Positions 1-7,876 of a stretch of DNA of 64,000 nucleotides are shown here, piece by piece. The notes under the pieces are model-generated. The model saw nothing but the letters and a program-made list of their open reading frames with translations, had not been told where the DNA came from and did no database searches. How positions within the stretch are numbered: position 1 is the first letter of the stretch; each line of letters starts with the position of its first letter. Origin of the DNA: Strigamia acuminata (lineage: Eukaryota > Arthropoda > Chilopoda > Geophilomorpha > Linotaeniidae); the NCBI GenBank assembly GCA_949358305.1, contig CASHSZ010000029.1:246001-310000 (forward strand), written 5' to 3'. Both the position numbers and the translations under genes were made by a program.

Positions 1-522
1 GTATATCGCAAACGTGGCTTGCGCATATTCCGGAGGTAGACGGTGTAAGTATTGGTAAGCATGATGCTTATCCGACACTTCTTCTTCCACGTCTCGTAGC
101 TGGCGTACGTGCAAATTAACGCGACTCACGAAATCGACCATATCCTCGTTTGGCTCGAGGTGTAATCCCAGAAATTGCCATCTCATGGCTGCTTGACGAG
201 CCAGAGAACTGGGAGCGAAGATTTTCGACAAAATGTCCCAAGCTTCTTTCGGGGTGTTGGCGTTGTCCAGTGTGGAGCGTTTTGCTTCGCTCACGTGACA
301 ATAAATGTGTCCCAACGCCTTGTCTTTCTTCAGTTTATATTTCTCAGTCTCTTTCGGGGTTAATGTCAATAGATATTCGGCCTCCTTCTCTTCGGTGACA
401 TGTCTCCAAAGGCCTTCTGACTTTAAGAGCATGCACATGGAACGACGCCATTGTTCGTAATTGTTTATTCCTAGCATCGGACATTTCCCAGCCGTTGGTT
501 CCGCGTAGCCGGATTTCTGCAT
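1..522 (-). CDS. gag: Copia-type Gag, N-terminal 174 codons (partial at window edge)
   Basis: This frame is open on the minus strand from an ATG at 522-520 to base 1 with no stop. Its translation contains NNYEQWRRSMCMLLKSEGLW near the N-terminus and, later, KEAWDILSKIF, MRWQFLGLHL and LHRLPPEYA. These are the W-rich and helical signatures of the UBN2/copia Gag capsid family, whose members open with an N-Y-x-x-W segment and carry a later L-L-x-x-L-P-x-x-Y motif. Gag would form the cytoplasmic virus-like particle that packages element RNA. The frame is also open for some codons upstream of the chosen ATG, so the start is not certain; I chose it because it lies about 17 codons before the family's usual N-terminal block. 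The zinc knuckle and pol would lie to the left. I see no frameshift or stop in the visible part. Confidence 0.85.
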   Translation of the reverse strand, partial: MQKSGYAEPTAGKCPMLGINNYEQWRRSMCMLLKSEGLWRHVTEEKEAEYLLTLTPKETEKYKLKKDKALGHIYCHVSEAKRSTLDNANTPKEAWDILSKIFAPSSLARQAAMRWQFLGLHLEPNEDMVDFVSRVNLHVRQLRDVEEEVSDKHHAYQYLHRLPPEYAQATFAIY

Positions 523-712
523 CCTGGCGTGAAAATCCTTCGACCTTGCACACCGCGAAAACACAAAGGCGTAGAGAGTGGTACGGGCGTAGTAGAAGAC
601 ACTCGTAGCACTACACAATCCGACGTCACGATCACAAACACTAACCGAAGCACAAGCACTTTCAAGGCGGAAAACCACAAATTGGAAGCCGATGCTACAA
701 TCAGCTGATAAC

Positions 713-797
713 CTAGAGTGAGTGTCCCCCTAGTGTCCTTTGAGATCGCCTGGGATCGCGGGAATACTAGGTGGCGCAGGGCTCAGCCTCACTCTAG
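713..797 (-). other. Two-stem inverted repeat in copia leader
   Basis: A perfect 10-bp outer pair (ctagagtgag at 713-722, ctcactctag at 788-797) encloses an inner 6-bp pair (cctagt at 729-734, actagg at 766-771) and a short direct repeat of gatcgc. It lies about 190 nt upstream of the gag ATG in the RNA. This is a candidate dimerisation or packaging element. Structure is seen; function is inferred. Confidence 0.55.
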
Positions 798-929
798 AAT
801 ACAAATGCAGCTTGGACAGACTTGTCCGAAGGGCTGCACCGATTCTAATAGGGAACCAACCAAAAGCCTTAAATAATATCTTAAAATAACAAAGTTTCAC
901 GACAGGGAAGGAGAAAAGTTGATGAATCT

Positions 930-1024
930 CTCGCGTAACGTCACGCGAGCTCGTGATAAAGGCACGAGCGGGTTTTCTCGAAAAACCCGTTAAAAGCGCT
1001 AATTTGGATTCGAAAATCCAAATT
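930..1024 (-). other. Cluster of four consecutive hairpins in copia leader
   Basis: Four perfect stems lie almost end to end: 930-936 with 943-949 (7 bp), 949-955 with 963-969 (7 bp), 969-976 with 982-989 (8 bp), and 1001-1010 with 1015-1024 (10 bp). In the element RNA (minus strand) the last has a UUCG loop. Stems sharing end bases at 949 and 969 suggest coaxial stacking or alternative pairing. A 95-nt run with this density of perfect stems is unlikely in unstructured leader. Confidence 0.65.
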
Positions 1025-1425
1025 CTTCTCATTAAATGAGGCTCTTCACGAAAATACGCCAAAAATTCGTCGTAATAAATCAAATCGTCGATACTGTGCA
1101 TACGCCGGGGTATGACACAGCGAGAATCGCCTCGTTTCTCGATGAAAACACGCTATTTTAGCGTTGTCGTGTCGCAAATCGATGAAAACTGAAAATAAAT
1201 AAAAATTCGACTCAAAATTCGCGAGACCGCGGAATTATGGTCGAAATTAAATGCAGGATCGCGTGGAAAACAGCACAGACTGCTCTGGAACGTCGGTAAC
1301 GTAGCGGCGACGTTCTTCTCACGGAAATCGGGCCGGAAATCGACGTAAACCTAAAACGAAAAATTCGCCGCGAAATTCGCGAAAATTCGCTGAATTTTCG
1401 GCGAAAATTAGTGGCAAAAGAATAG

Positions 1426-1446
1426 CTAAACCACCCTCTGCTACCA
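1426..1446 (-). promoter_or_regulatory. Primer-binding site, initiator tRNA-Met type
   Basis: The minus strand reads TGGTAGCAGAGGGTGG followed by TTTAG. TGGTAGCAGAGG is the complement of the 3' end of metazoan initiator tRNA-Met (…CCUCUGCUACCA). It starts 2 nt inside the LTR end, the normal place for minus-strand DNA priming. It fixes the inner LTR boundary and the orientation of the element. Confidence 0.8.
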
Positions 1447-1448
1447 AT

Positions 1449-1981
1449 TGAAGGGCAGCAGAGGAGAGCAGCGCAAAATTCGGTGCAAACCGAAGCGTGG
1501 AAACGTGCGCGGGCGCCGTGTCGCTGACACGGACGTAGCGACGATGCTACAAAAATTACCGGGACCAAAGCGCGCGGCCAAATGCCGCTTATATGCGCTG
1601 AATGTGATGACAATAGCACTTAGGGTGCTGTAAAATATAAACAAACACTCTAAAATGATAAAACTTTACTAAAAATAAGGAAAATCTTACATATCGTGTC
1701 CAAAATTAGGAGAAAGCACACAAACGTGTGTGCGGCCATCTTGGATGGTGAAAAGTACAAGTATGACACCTGGTGTCGGAATTAGGCGTTACATAAACAA
1801 AAAACTAGAGAATGCATGGTACTCCATGCTTAAGTACACAAAACGAGGTAAATATATAAATAATCATAAATAAAGTCGAGAATTGAATTATCACAACAAA
1901 TACACTTGGATAATTAATAAACAAAAGATCAAATGTGATCCTATATCACATCGACACACTTTGGGCTATTTTTGACCAACA
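1449..1981 (-). repeat. Copia 5' LTR (533 bp)
   Basis: On the minus strand the LTR starts TGTTGGTCAA at 1981 and ends CTTCA at 1449, with the canonical TG…CA ends. The start coincides with the point where the BEL-A pol sequence is interrupted, and the end is followed after AT by the primer-binding site. A TATA-like CATATAAGC lies at about 1587-1595. An ATCCAAGATGGCCG-type YY1/Pho-like site lies near 1734-1747. The 3' LTR is outside the window, so no divergence-based age can be given. Confidence 0.8.
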
Positions 1982-3185
1982 TTTTGCCCTCCAGATTGAC
2001 GACAAAAATTGAACAGCCAAATGCCTTTGTGCTTGCGTCACAGAAAACTTCTAAAGTGATGTCTTGACCGGAATAAGTCTGTAGCCAACGTTGAACTTTC
2101 AATTCTTTCAATTTTTGTATGTCTTGACTCCACTCTTCGACTTCTTTTTTCTCTGAGTCAAGAATCTTTTCATCCCAGTTTTTTGTCCTTATCCAGATTG
2201 CTTGAACTAACAGTTTCATTTGAAGCACAACAGGAGCAATGAGTCCCATTGGATCGAATATGGAAGCCATTAATGAAACAACTTCTCGCTTTGTATTCGG
2301 AATTTTTTCAATGGTCGGAATGTTAAACATCATGACATCTTCTGCCGTGTTCCACAATATTCCAAGCATTTTTATAATTCCTAAGTCCAAAAACTCCTCT
2401 CCTCGCATATGGAAACCTTCTTTTTTCAAATTGTTGAAGACGTCCTTGCTTGAGGTCGCCCACTTTACGAGGGGAAGCTTTCCGTCGTCTAATATCATTT
2501 TCAGTTTCTCGCAATGTGATGTTGTGTCGGCTGTAAAATCTCCTCCTGACGTCAAATCATCCATGAAGATTCCATCATCGAGTGCGTCGACTTCTTTTGC
2601 ATGAGTTTCTTCAAATTGTTTCGCTTGTTTCCTAATCGTCGCACACAAGAGGAATGGAGAAGAAATGACGCCAAATGGCACGACAATCATTCGCAGAACC
2701 ATTAGATTATTCCTCAAATTTTGCCATGAGTATGGCTCTTTGAAATAGTCACGAGCGACCCACAAAAAACGTAGAAAGTTTGTTTGAGTAGGGTTGATCA
2801 TTACTTGGAGAAACGCTTGCTTAATGTCTGCTATTATTGGAATACAATAGAGACGGAATCTCACAATAACGAGTATTAAGTCTGGATTAAGGGAAGGTCC
2901 CGGAAATAAACAGTCATTGAGGGAAAGTTTCCCCTTCTTGGATGAAGACGCGTTGAACACTACTCGAAATTTCGTCGTGTCTCGATCCTCCTTGATTACA
3001 GGGTGGTGAGGTATATTGTAGGTTCCTTTCTTCAAAAAACGCTCTTCTTTTGGGACTTCCTCCGCGTGATTTTCGTGAATATATTGCCACATGGACTCGT
3101 CGTAACGTTTTTTGTAGTCTTCGTTGGCATCTATTCTTTTGAGCGTGTTGGCCAGTTGATTCATGGCCAATTCCCAATTGGACTC
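1982..3185 (-). pseudogene. pol: BEL-A copy 1 Pol, N-terminal 401 codons, cut by the copia insertion
   Basis: This is the same frame as the gag/protease part, following the TAG at 3188-3186. It holds the reverse transcriptase, with the FRVVFNASS block, catalytic D in IADIKQAF and the FMDD box, the connection region, and the start of RNase H (EVFCDAS). At 1982 the match to the sister copy ends and the copia LTR begins; the frame then runs a few codons into the LTR and stops at 1941. The missing part (rest of RNase H, integrase, DUF5641) should lie left of the copia element, outside the window. One synonymous difference from copy 2 was seen (2622 versus 10451). This copy cannot make a complete Pol because of the insertion. 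Confidence 0.88.
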
Positions 3186-5297
3186 CTAGTCGACTTCCTG
3201 ACCATTGAATGGCAGCATGACTTCATAACGTCCATCGTCTAGACGCTTTGTAGTTGATTCGAATCGATCGCGAATAAAGTCGGATTCTTTTTCTCCCGCA
3301 TTTATTCCGATTGCTTCCAAGTTCCACAGTTTGTCCAATTTTTCTTGGATGTCTAAGTCGCATGTATTACAACATGCTGTCATTCCTTCCTCATCCTCAA
3401 ACAAATTGGTGTTTCCAGCCGCTCCAGCCAAGACCCATCCAAAAATTGTGTTAATGAGTCCAAGGTCGGCGTTTACCTTTTTCTTGCCATCCTTAACGAC
3501 CTTCCACCACACGTCGACTCCTAAAAGCACATCAATTTGAGCAGTCTTAGCTGGTAGGTCTTCAGCAAGTTCGAGATTTAGTTTCTTCACTTTGTCAATC
3601 ATTGATGAGTTCAGAATGCCTTGCACTCGTGGCAAATCTTCCACAGAAAGCATGGAAAGTTTCAAATCTTGAGTGTCATTTTTACTCTGCAGTGTGACAT
3701 TGAACACATCGTAGTCCGTAGCTGCTGGAGACGAATCATTAAAACGTTGTGTGGTGGCAGAAATACTGCCGCACTTTTTAAGTTTCAGTCTTTCAACAAA
3801 TTCTTTTGTGATGAACGATCGATGGCTTCCCGGATCAATCATCCCTCGAATGCTGTGAGTTCCTCCTGATTTTGTTTTGAGGTCCGCGGTGAAGATCATT
3901 AGTTGTAGAGTCGTCGAGATTGCGCATGAAACATGTGTTGTTACTTGTGGCTCCTTCGGCTTCTCCGCAGCGCTCGTTGAATTCTTCACCTCGGATTTTT
4001 TGCATATTGTGGAATGGTGTCGCCCACCACAATGTTTACAAGAAAATTTGACCTTGCAGTCTCCCACTCTATGCCCAGTTCTGAAACAATTAAAACACAG
4101 TCGGTTTTTCTTAACTATTTCGATTTTCGCGTTAATTTCGAAATCCTTTTTACAAGCGCCGTTTAAATGTTCATCTTCACAAAAAATGCACTTGTTTGTC
4201 TTGAAAGGCGTATTCTTGCTTTCAGATTTCGGTTCACTCTTCGTTTTTGCACTAGTAGACTGCTTGGCGTCTTGAGTAGTTGCGCACGTGGTCATTGAAC
4301 CTTTCACTTTCGTTTTCTCTACGTCCGATTTTTCATTCTTGTCTTTTTTCGATTTTTCCGAGACGTTTTCAGTTCGTTCGGCCATCGCAACTTCATGCAC
4401 AAAGAAATTGAGCAACGTAACAATGTTCTTATTTTGAATTCCGTGAACTTGGTAAAATCTTAATGCCATTGAAGTTGGAAACTTGCTAATTATGTCGGGC
4501 AATAAGAAAGCTCCGGAAGTCTGAATAGGAATTTTTAGTTGCTCGAGAAGTCTAATAGTCGCAGAAATCTTTGTCAAATTTGTTTTTATCGCTTTAGTTG
4601 GATATACACTTGAAACAGCTTTTAATTCTTGAATTGATTTTATTAACGCAGTTTGTTGGGCATCCTCATCACCAAAATGTCTTTCGAGTTCTTCTCTTGC
4701 AAGGTCGTAGGATTCCTCGATCAGGGGAAAAGTTGAGATGAGAATTGCCGCTTCTCCAGTACACATAGTTTGTAAATACTGGAGTTTTTCAATGTTACTC
4801 AGGTCTGGATCCTTGTGTACGGAGGTCTCGAAGTTACTTTTGAATGTTCTGTACTTCAAAATATCTCCGTCGAATTTTACGGAATCCAGTTTGGGCAGCT
4901 TCGAATTTTTTCTAAACGTTGCTGTCGCGTTCAAGGTTGTATTCTGGTTTGAGCTTGTCGACGTATTTAATCTTCCTCCCAAAGTTGGAAGTGATCGCTT
5001 TGAAATTTCGTATCTCGTGCGAAGAAGATCCACTCTTGCTTGCATAGTCTCAAGCTTGTCAATGCATTCTAGATAATAGCCGTGGTCCGAATATTCCTGT
5101 AGATCATTCAGCGCACCGACTATTCTCGTTTCTTTCGGGGTCGCAGTTTGCACCAGCGCTTCCAGTTCACCTGGATCTGCTGTCTTCTCCGATATAGACA
5201 ACAAATGATTCATTGCAGTGACTTGCGACTCCCAACGTTGTTGTTGCACTTCGATCTGATCCTCAGTTAGAAGATCTCTCATTGTAGGTTCCGCCAT
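3186..5297 (-). CDS. gag: BEL-A copy 1 Gag/protease (703 codons)
   Basis: This is the twin of 11015-13126 (see there for domains). It differs in protein by Q/R at residue 223, H/N at 301 and E/K at 580 (copy 1 first), plus a silent change at 4140. The frame is complete from ATG (5297-5295) to the TAG at 3188-3186. Because these differences are real substitutions spread along the gene, the two copies are distinct loci and not one sequence assembled twice. Downstream pol of this copy is interrupted by copia, so any product would be Gag and protease only. Confidence 0.85.
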   Translation of the reverse strand: MAEPTMRDLLTEDQIEVQQQRWESQVTAMNHLLSISEKTADPGELEALVQTATPKETRIVGALNDLQEYSDHGYYLECIDKLETMQARVDLLRTRYEISKRSLPTLGGRLNTSTSSNQNTTLNATATFRKNSKLPKLDSVKFDGDILKYRTFKSNFETSVHKDPDLSNIEKLQYLQTMCTGEAAILISTFPLIEESYDLAREELERHFGDEDAQQTALIKSIQELKAVSSVYPTKAIKTNLTKISATIRLLEQLKIPIQTSGAFLLPDIISKFPTSMALRFYQVHGIQNKNIVTLLNFFVHEVAMAERTENVSEKSKKDKNEKSDVEKTKVKGSMTTCATTQDAKQSTSAKTKSEPKSESKNTPFKTNKCIFCEDEHLNGACKKDFEINAKIEIVKKNRLCFNCFRTGHRVGDCKVKFSCKHCGGRHHSTICKKSEVKNSTSAAEKPKEPQVTTHVSCAISTTLQLMIFTADLKTKSGGTHSIRGMIDPGSHRSFITKEFVERLKLKKCGSISATTQRFNDSSPAATDYDVFNVTLQSKNDTQDLKLSMLSVEDLPRVQGILNSSMIDKVKKLNLELAEDLPAKTAQIDVLLGVDVWWKVVKDGKKKVNADLGLINTIFGWVLAGAAGNTNLFEDEEGMTACCNTCDLDIQEKLDKLWNLEAIGINAGEKESDFIRDRFESTTKRLDDGRYEVMLPFNGQEVD

Positions 5298-5381
5298 TCT
5301 CTCTGTCCTCTCTCACAAAAAATTCGGCTGTGAAATTTGGAAAGAACAGATAAAAACGGGCATGACAATTCAACTTTGTTT

Positions 5382-5510
5382 TAATTTTTAAGAGAATAAA
5401 CCTTGTAATTTTATCCCCCAAAAATTTCTCAATTTTCACGGTTTTTTGTTTTAACTTTAAAGAGAATAAACTTTTTTATTTTATCCCCCAAAAAGCACTC
5501 AATTTTCACG
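5382..5510 (-). repeat. 70-bp tandem repeat upstream of BEL-A gag (central copy)
   Basis: Two imperfect units with a 70-bp period each contain gagaataaac, then a T-rich stretch, tttatcccccaaaaa, and ctcaattttcacgg. The second copy is at 13211-13340. BEL-B has a single unit near 16280-16325, so the duplication arose in the BEL-A lineage. The shared GGGGGATAAAAT core (coding strand) is the most conserved piece of leader between the two families and may be a functional RNA or priming element; this is inference. Confidence 0.65.
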
Positions 5511-6506
5511 GTCCTTGGTGACACGTGAGAATTTTAGAATATCAAATGTTTGGCCAATCGAGGATGACCAAAAATTTGAGCGGTTTTTGTGTACGTAAAT
5601 AAAACGTGACACAATTACCCTGCACAGTTTGAAAATAATTGACGGTTTGTTTTGCAACAAAGCACGCCAATAAACTCTTTTGAAAACAATTGACGGTTCG
5701 TTTTGCAACAAAACACGCCAATAACTCCTAACATTAAATTTTGACTCTACTGACAGCTCATTCAACTTGAAACTAGTCAGTTCTACTCGAAATAAATCTA
5801 ATCTCCCCCGCTTATGGCGGTTATAATGGAGAACTAAACATGCAATGAAAAAACACTTCAAAATTTGATATGAAAACACTTTTACTAAAATTTTCCCCAA
5901 AACTAGCAAATGAAACAACAAAAACACCAATGGAATACCCAAAACAATACCCTCATGCAATAAAAATCTCCAAAATGAAAACACAGAACTCCAAAAACAA
6001 GAAAATGCAAATAATCCAGGGGCAAATCGTCTTCCCAGCGCAGCGCGTTGTGTATCCAAATATGGCGACCGGAAGATCCCGTTGCTTGCACACGATTGTT
6101 CAAATTCGACGCCGTACCTGTCCTCGTTGTGGCTGAAGTCACGTTGAACGTTGACACTACTTGTAGCAGACGACGAATCGCGAACGTAAATTATTCCGTT
6201 GATCGCACCAAACGCACGATCGGACGTTGCACTGACGTCACGACGAAAACACAGAAAGAATGCAACGGCTATCCTGGTCACGGCTACCAAAACTAGATAT
6301 TCTATGTTGCGGTCGGTCAACACGAATATAGAAGAAATGGGCATTTGCGGTTTGAAATTCCCGCCACTAAGATTTGATGATCGTATAGCAAAGTACGTAC
6401 ATAAACCGTGCTGGAAACCACAATAATCACTCCCGAATCCATTGTTGCATGAGGAGAAAGCAAACGAGAGCACTGTTGAAAGGTATCCGAGTGCTTGTTT
6501 ATCCAT
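5499..6506 (-). CDS. Possible upstream ORF in BEL-A LTR/leader (335 codons, central copy)
   Basis: This is an open frame from ATG on the same strand as gag, identical to 13328-14335. No known family is recognised. It contains a hydrophobic stretch (about residues 165-225) that could be membrane-spanning if translated. See 13328-14335 for the evidence for and against coding. Confidence 0.3.
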   Translation of the reverse strand: MDKQALGYLSTVLSFAFSSCNNGFGSDYCGFQHGLCTYFAIRSSNLSGGNFKPQMPISSIFVLTDRNIEYLVLVAVTRIAVAFFLCFRRDVSATSDRAFGAINGIIYVRDSSSATSSVNVQRDFSHNEDRYGVEFEQSCASNGIFRSPYLDTQRAALGRRFAPGLFAFSCFWSSVFSFWRFLLHEGIVLGIPLVFLLFHLLVLGKILVKVFSYQILKCFFIACLVLHYNRHKRGRLDLFRVELTSFKLNELSVESKFNVRSYWRVLLQNEPSIVFKRVYWRALLQNKPSIIFKLCRVIVSRFIYVHKNRSNFWSSSIGQTFDILKFSRVTKDREN

Positions 6507-6727
6507 AAGCCAGCGGGGAAAAGAGATTAACTACTCCCGACACATTGGAAAAGATGGCGGAAATAAAGTTAAACACGAGCTAAAATTCAACAACTTCTTT
6601 AATGAACGGTTAGATGAAAACTGAATAAAATACACGAATGTAATTGGCCCTCAAGGGAGCCGCACATGCGCAATACCGAAAATGGCACGCGCCAAGCCGA
6701 TTAGCGGCGAAATACAGACACAAAGTT

Positions 6728-6749
6728 CTCCGTTGTCATGGCAACGGAG
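6728..6749. promoter_or_regulatory. RFX X-box-like palindrome (central BEL-A LTR/leader)
   Basis: An 8-bp perfect inverted repeat, ctccgttg…caacggag, has a 6-nt centre; on the minus strand the core reads GTTGCCATGACAAC, a full X-box as bound by RFX-family factors. The same site is at 14557-14578 and, with one centre change, in BEL-B at 17534-17555. Conservation between diverged elements supports function; binding is inferred. Confidence 0.6.
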
Positions 6750-7103
6750 GAAAACGAAATACAGGCAAAGTTGACAAATTGTGAAATTAGCACGGATTAC
6801 AGTTTGTAATATATCAAAATGACCGCAAGAATGCAGTGAATAAAAAAGCTAATCATAACAATTCGATTCAATAAGTAAAACAATGAAAACGAAGCACAAA
6901 ACAATGATCGTGTAGCAGACGATCGCGATAGCCAATCACAGGCAAGTATGATGACGTAACCGTAAGATTTGAATTTAAAATGGCTTTAAAACACAAAATA
7001 ACATAAGAATTCAGGTTAAAAAACATCGTAAACAAATAGTAAAATCAATTCAATCAATATACATCGTAAACAAATTGAAATAAAAACGAATTACCGATAA
7101 ATT

Positions 7104-7133
7104 CCAACATGGCGGCCTCGAACGTCATGTTGG
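7104..7133. other. Inverted repeat with ATGGCGGC site (BEL-A LTR)
   Basis: Perfect 8-bp arms, ccaacatg (7104-7111) and catgttgg (7126-7133), enclose a 14-nt centre. The left arm runs into ATGGCGGCC, a YY1/Pho-like core. The same feature is at 14933-14962. BEL-B has instead two direct copies of an ATGGCG(A/T)CCGGCGAACAT unit in the equivalent region. Confidence 0.5.
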
Positions 7134-7285
7134 CGGTGAAACCAGTACATTTGAAATTAGATACACAGAATGTTTATAAAAACCACATAGGAATGTTAAA
7201 TAAAATTAGGAAATGTTATTTCCTGCACAAAATCACACTATTTATTCAACACAACACTTTGAAATAGATCGTAAGCCGCACGAAC

Positions 7286-7328
7286 CGAACATTATCGGCC
7301 GCGCCCATGCGGTGGCCGACAACGAACG
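7286..7328. other. Imperfect hairpin conserved between BEL-A and BEL-B LTRs
   Basis: Arms 7286-7300 and 7314-7328 pair around a GC-rich centre (GCCGA/TCGGC core with mismatches outward). The second BEL-A copy is at 15115-15157. BEL-B keeps both arms at 18130-18144 and 18158-18172 while the loop differs, which is what retained pairing would look like. An AATAAA on the coding strand follows about 40 nt downstream in BEL-A. Confidence 0.5.
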
Positions 7329-7492
7329 TTCGCACTGACGAAACGAAAACACTTGGGCAATAATAAAGCACACCAGTCGAAAGAGCAGACAATAATTAGT
7401 AGAAAGCAATTGTGAATAGAATTCTTAACAACTCGGAAAGTATAGAACGAAACGTTAGAAGTTCTAACGAAACGAGACTAGTAATGGAAAAA

Positions 7493-7500
7493 TGACGTCA
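7493..7500. promoter_or_regulatory. CRE palindrome TGACGTCA in BEL-A LTR
   Basis: A perfect CREB/ATF-type palindrome lies about 320 bp from the LTR start; the copy is at 15322-15329. BEL-B has TGACGTAT at the matching place (about 18338). A second perfect TGACGTCA lies at 6233-6240 and 14062-14069. Sites this short can be chance, but the first is partly conserved between families. Confidence 0.4.
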
Positions 7501-7816
7501 CGCGTGTAGCGTAACTGAACTGCACTTCGACGAATGTACCTAAAATTGCCGAAAATCATGAAAATGCATAAGAAATCAATGAGATAAGACACAAAGCTTT
7601 GAAAACACTTGAAATAACAGTAAATTAAAATGTAATATCAACACAAAAGACACTAAAATTACTGAAAACACTAAAAAATGTTTTAATAAGATAAAAACCT
7701 GAAATGCAATAAATGAAAATATTAGGCAAAAATTCCACTACACTATGAATATTTATTATGACATAAAACACAGTAATAAATGCAATTTCTAAAATACTTC
7801 CACGTTGTTTGCAACA

Positions 7817-7876
7817 ACGAATTGCCGGCGAAAGGACAGAGAAGGAGAACCACACAAAAAATTCACAAAAGAAAAA
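7817..7876 (-). other. BEL-A 3' untranslated stretch between pol stop and 3' LTR
   Basis: Sixty bases separate the pol TGA from the LTR start. A polypurine tract for plus-strand priming is expected directly before the LTR on the coding strand. Instead the coding strand here is pyrimidine-rich (the plus strand reads gaaaggacagagaaggagaa at about 7831-7850), and the last bases before the LTR are ordinary. Bases flanking the junction form a perfect palindrome, cgttgtt-tgc-aacaacg. Confidence 0.6.

Larger units (their letters stand above)
523..1425 (-). other. Copia 5' untranslated leader
   Basis: About 900 nt lie between the primer-binding site and the gag ATG. Short open frames here (for example 730-1101 and 1212-1619) show no recognisable protein signature and overlap obvious structure, so I treat the region as non-coding leader. 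It is unusually rich in inverted repeats: a run of four back-to-back hairpins at 930-1024 and a two-armed structure at 713-797. A stretch at about 1355-1411 repeats AAATTCGC-like motifs and their complements. Leaders of LTR elements commonly carry packaging and dimerisation signals; that role here is inferred. Confidence 0.6.
1..1981 (-). mobile_element. Ty1/copia LTR retrotransposon, 5' part (continues left of window)
   Basis: Read on the minus strand, this holds in order a 533-bp LTR (1981 down to 1449) beginning TGTTGG, a primer-binding site matching the 3' end of initiator tRNA-Met, a leader of about 900 nt, and the N-terminal part of a copia-type gag that stays open to the window edge. 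The element starts exactly where the BEL-A pol frame stops matching its sister copy (1981/1982), so it is an insertion into that pol. The expected 5-bp target duplication is the BEL-A bases at 1982-1986 (ttttg), whose partner lies outside the window. The rest of gag and all of pol are not visible, so activity cannot be judged. Confidence 0.85.
5298..7816 (-). repeat. BEL-A central LTR plus leader (3' LTR of copy 2, 5' LTR of copy 1)
   Basis: This block is a near-identical copy of 13127-15645; I found one substitution (7688 A versus 15517 G) in 2519 bp. Its right end at 7816 is the LTR start (TGTTGCAA on the minus strand). The inner LTR/leader boundary is not resolved: both occurrences lead into gag, and I found no convincing tRNA-complementary primer site. 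It holds an X-box (6728-6749), a CRE palindrome (7493-7500), hairpins at 7286-7328 and 7104-7133, a TATA-like TTTATAAA (7173-7180), an AATAAA on the coding strand (plus-strand tttatt, 7241-7246), and two 70-bp tandem units before gag. Confidence 0.75.

Noticed and set aside
730-1101. 123-codon minus-strand frame in the copia leader
   Set aside because: It covers the hairpin cluster and inverted repeats and shows no protein-like composition or family signature; treated as chance.
1212-1644. Frames of 135 and 67 codons across the copia LTR and primer site
   Set aside because: They overlap the LTR boundary, primer-binding site and repeated AAATTCGC motifs; two overlapping frames cannot both be genes and neither has a signature.
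1941-1981. C-terminal codons of the copy 1 pol frame as a real protein end
   Set aside because: These codons are copia LTR sequence; the BEL-A match ends at 1982.
2239-2604. Plus-strand frames opposite BEL-A pol and gag (for example 2239-2604, 3877-4275, 4738-5076 and their copies)
   Set aside because: They are antisense shadows of clearly recognisable gag and pol frames.
5870-6624. Plus-strand short frames in the BEL-A LTR/leader
   Set aside because: No similarity to BEL-B at protein level in this direction and no start context; the minus-strand frame is the only candidate worth keeping.
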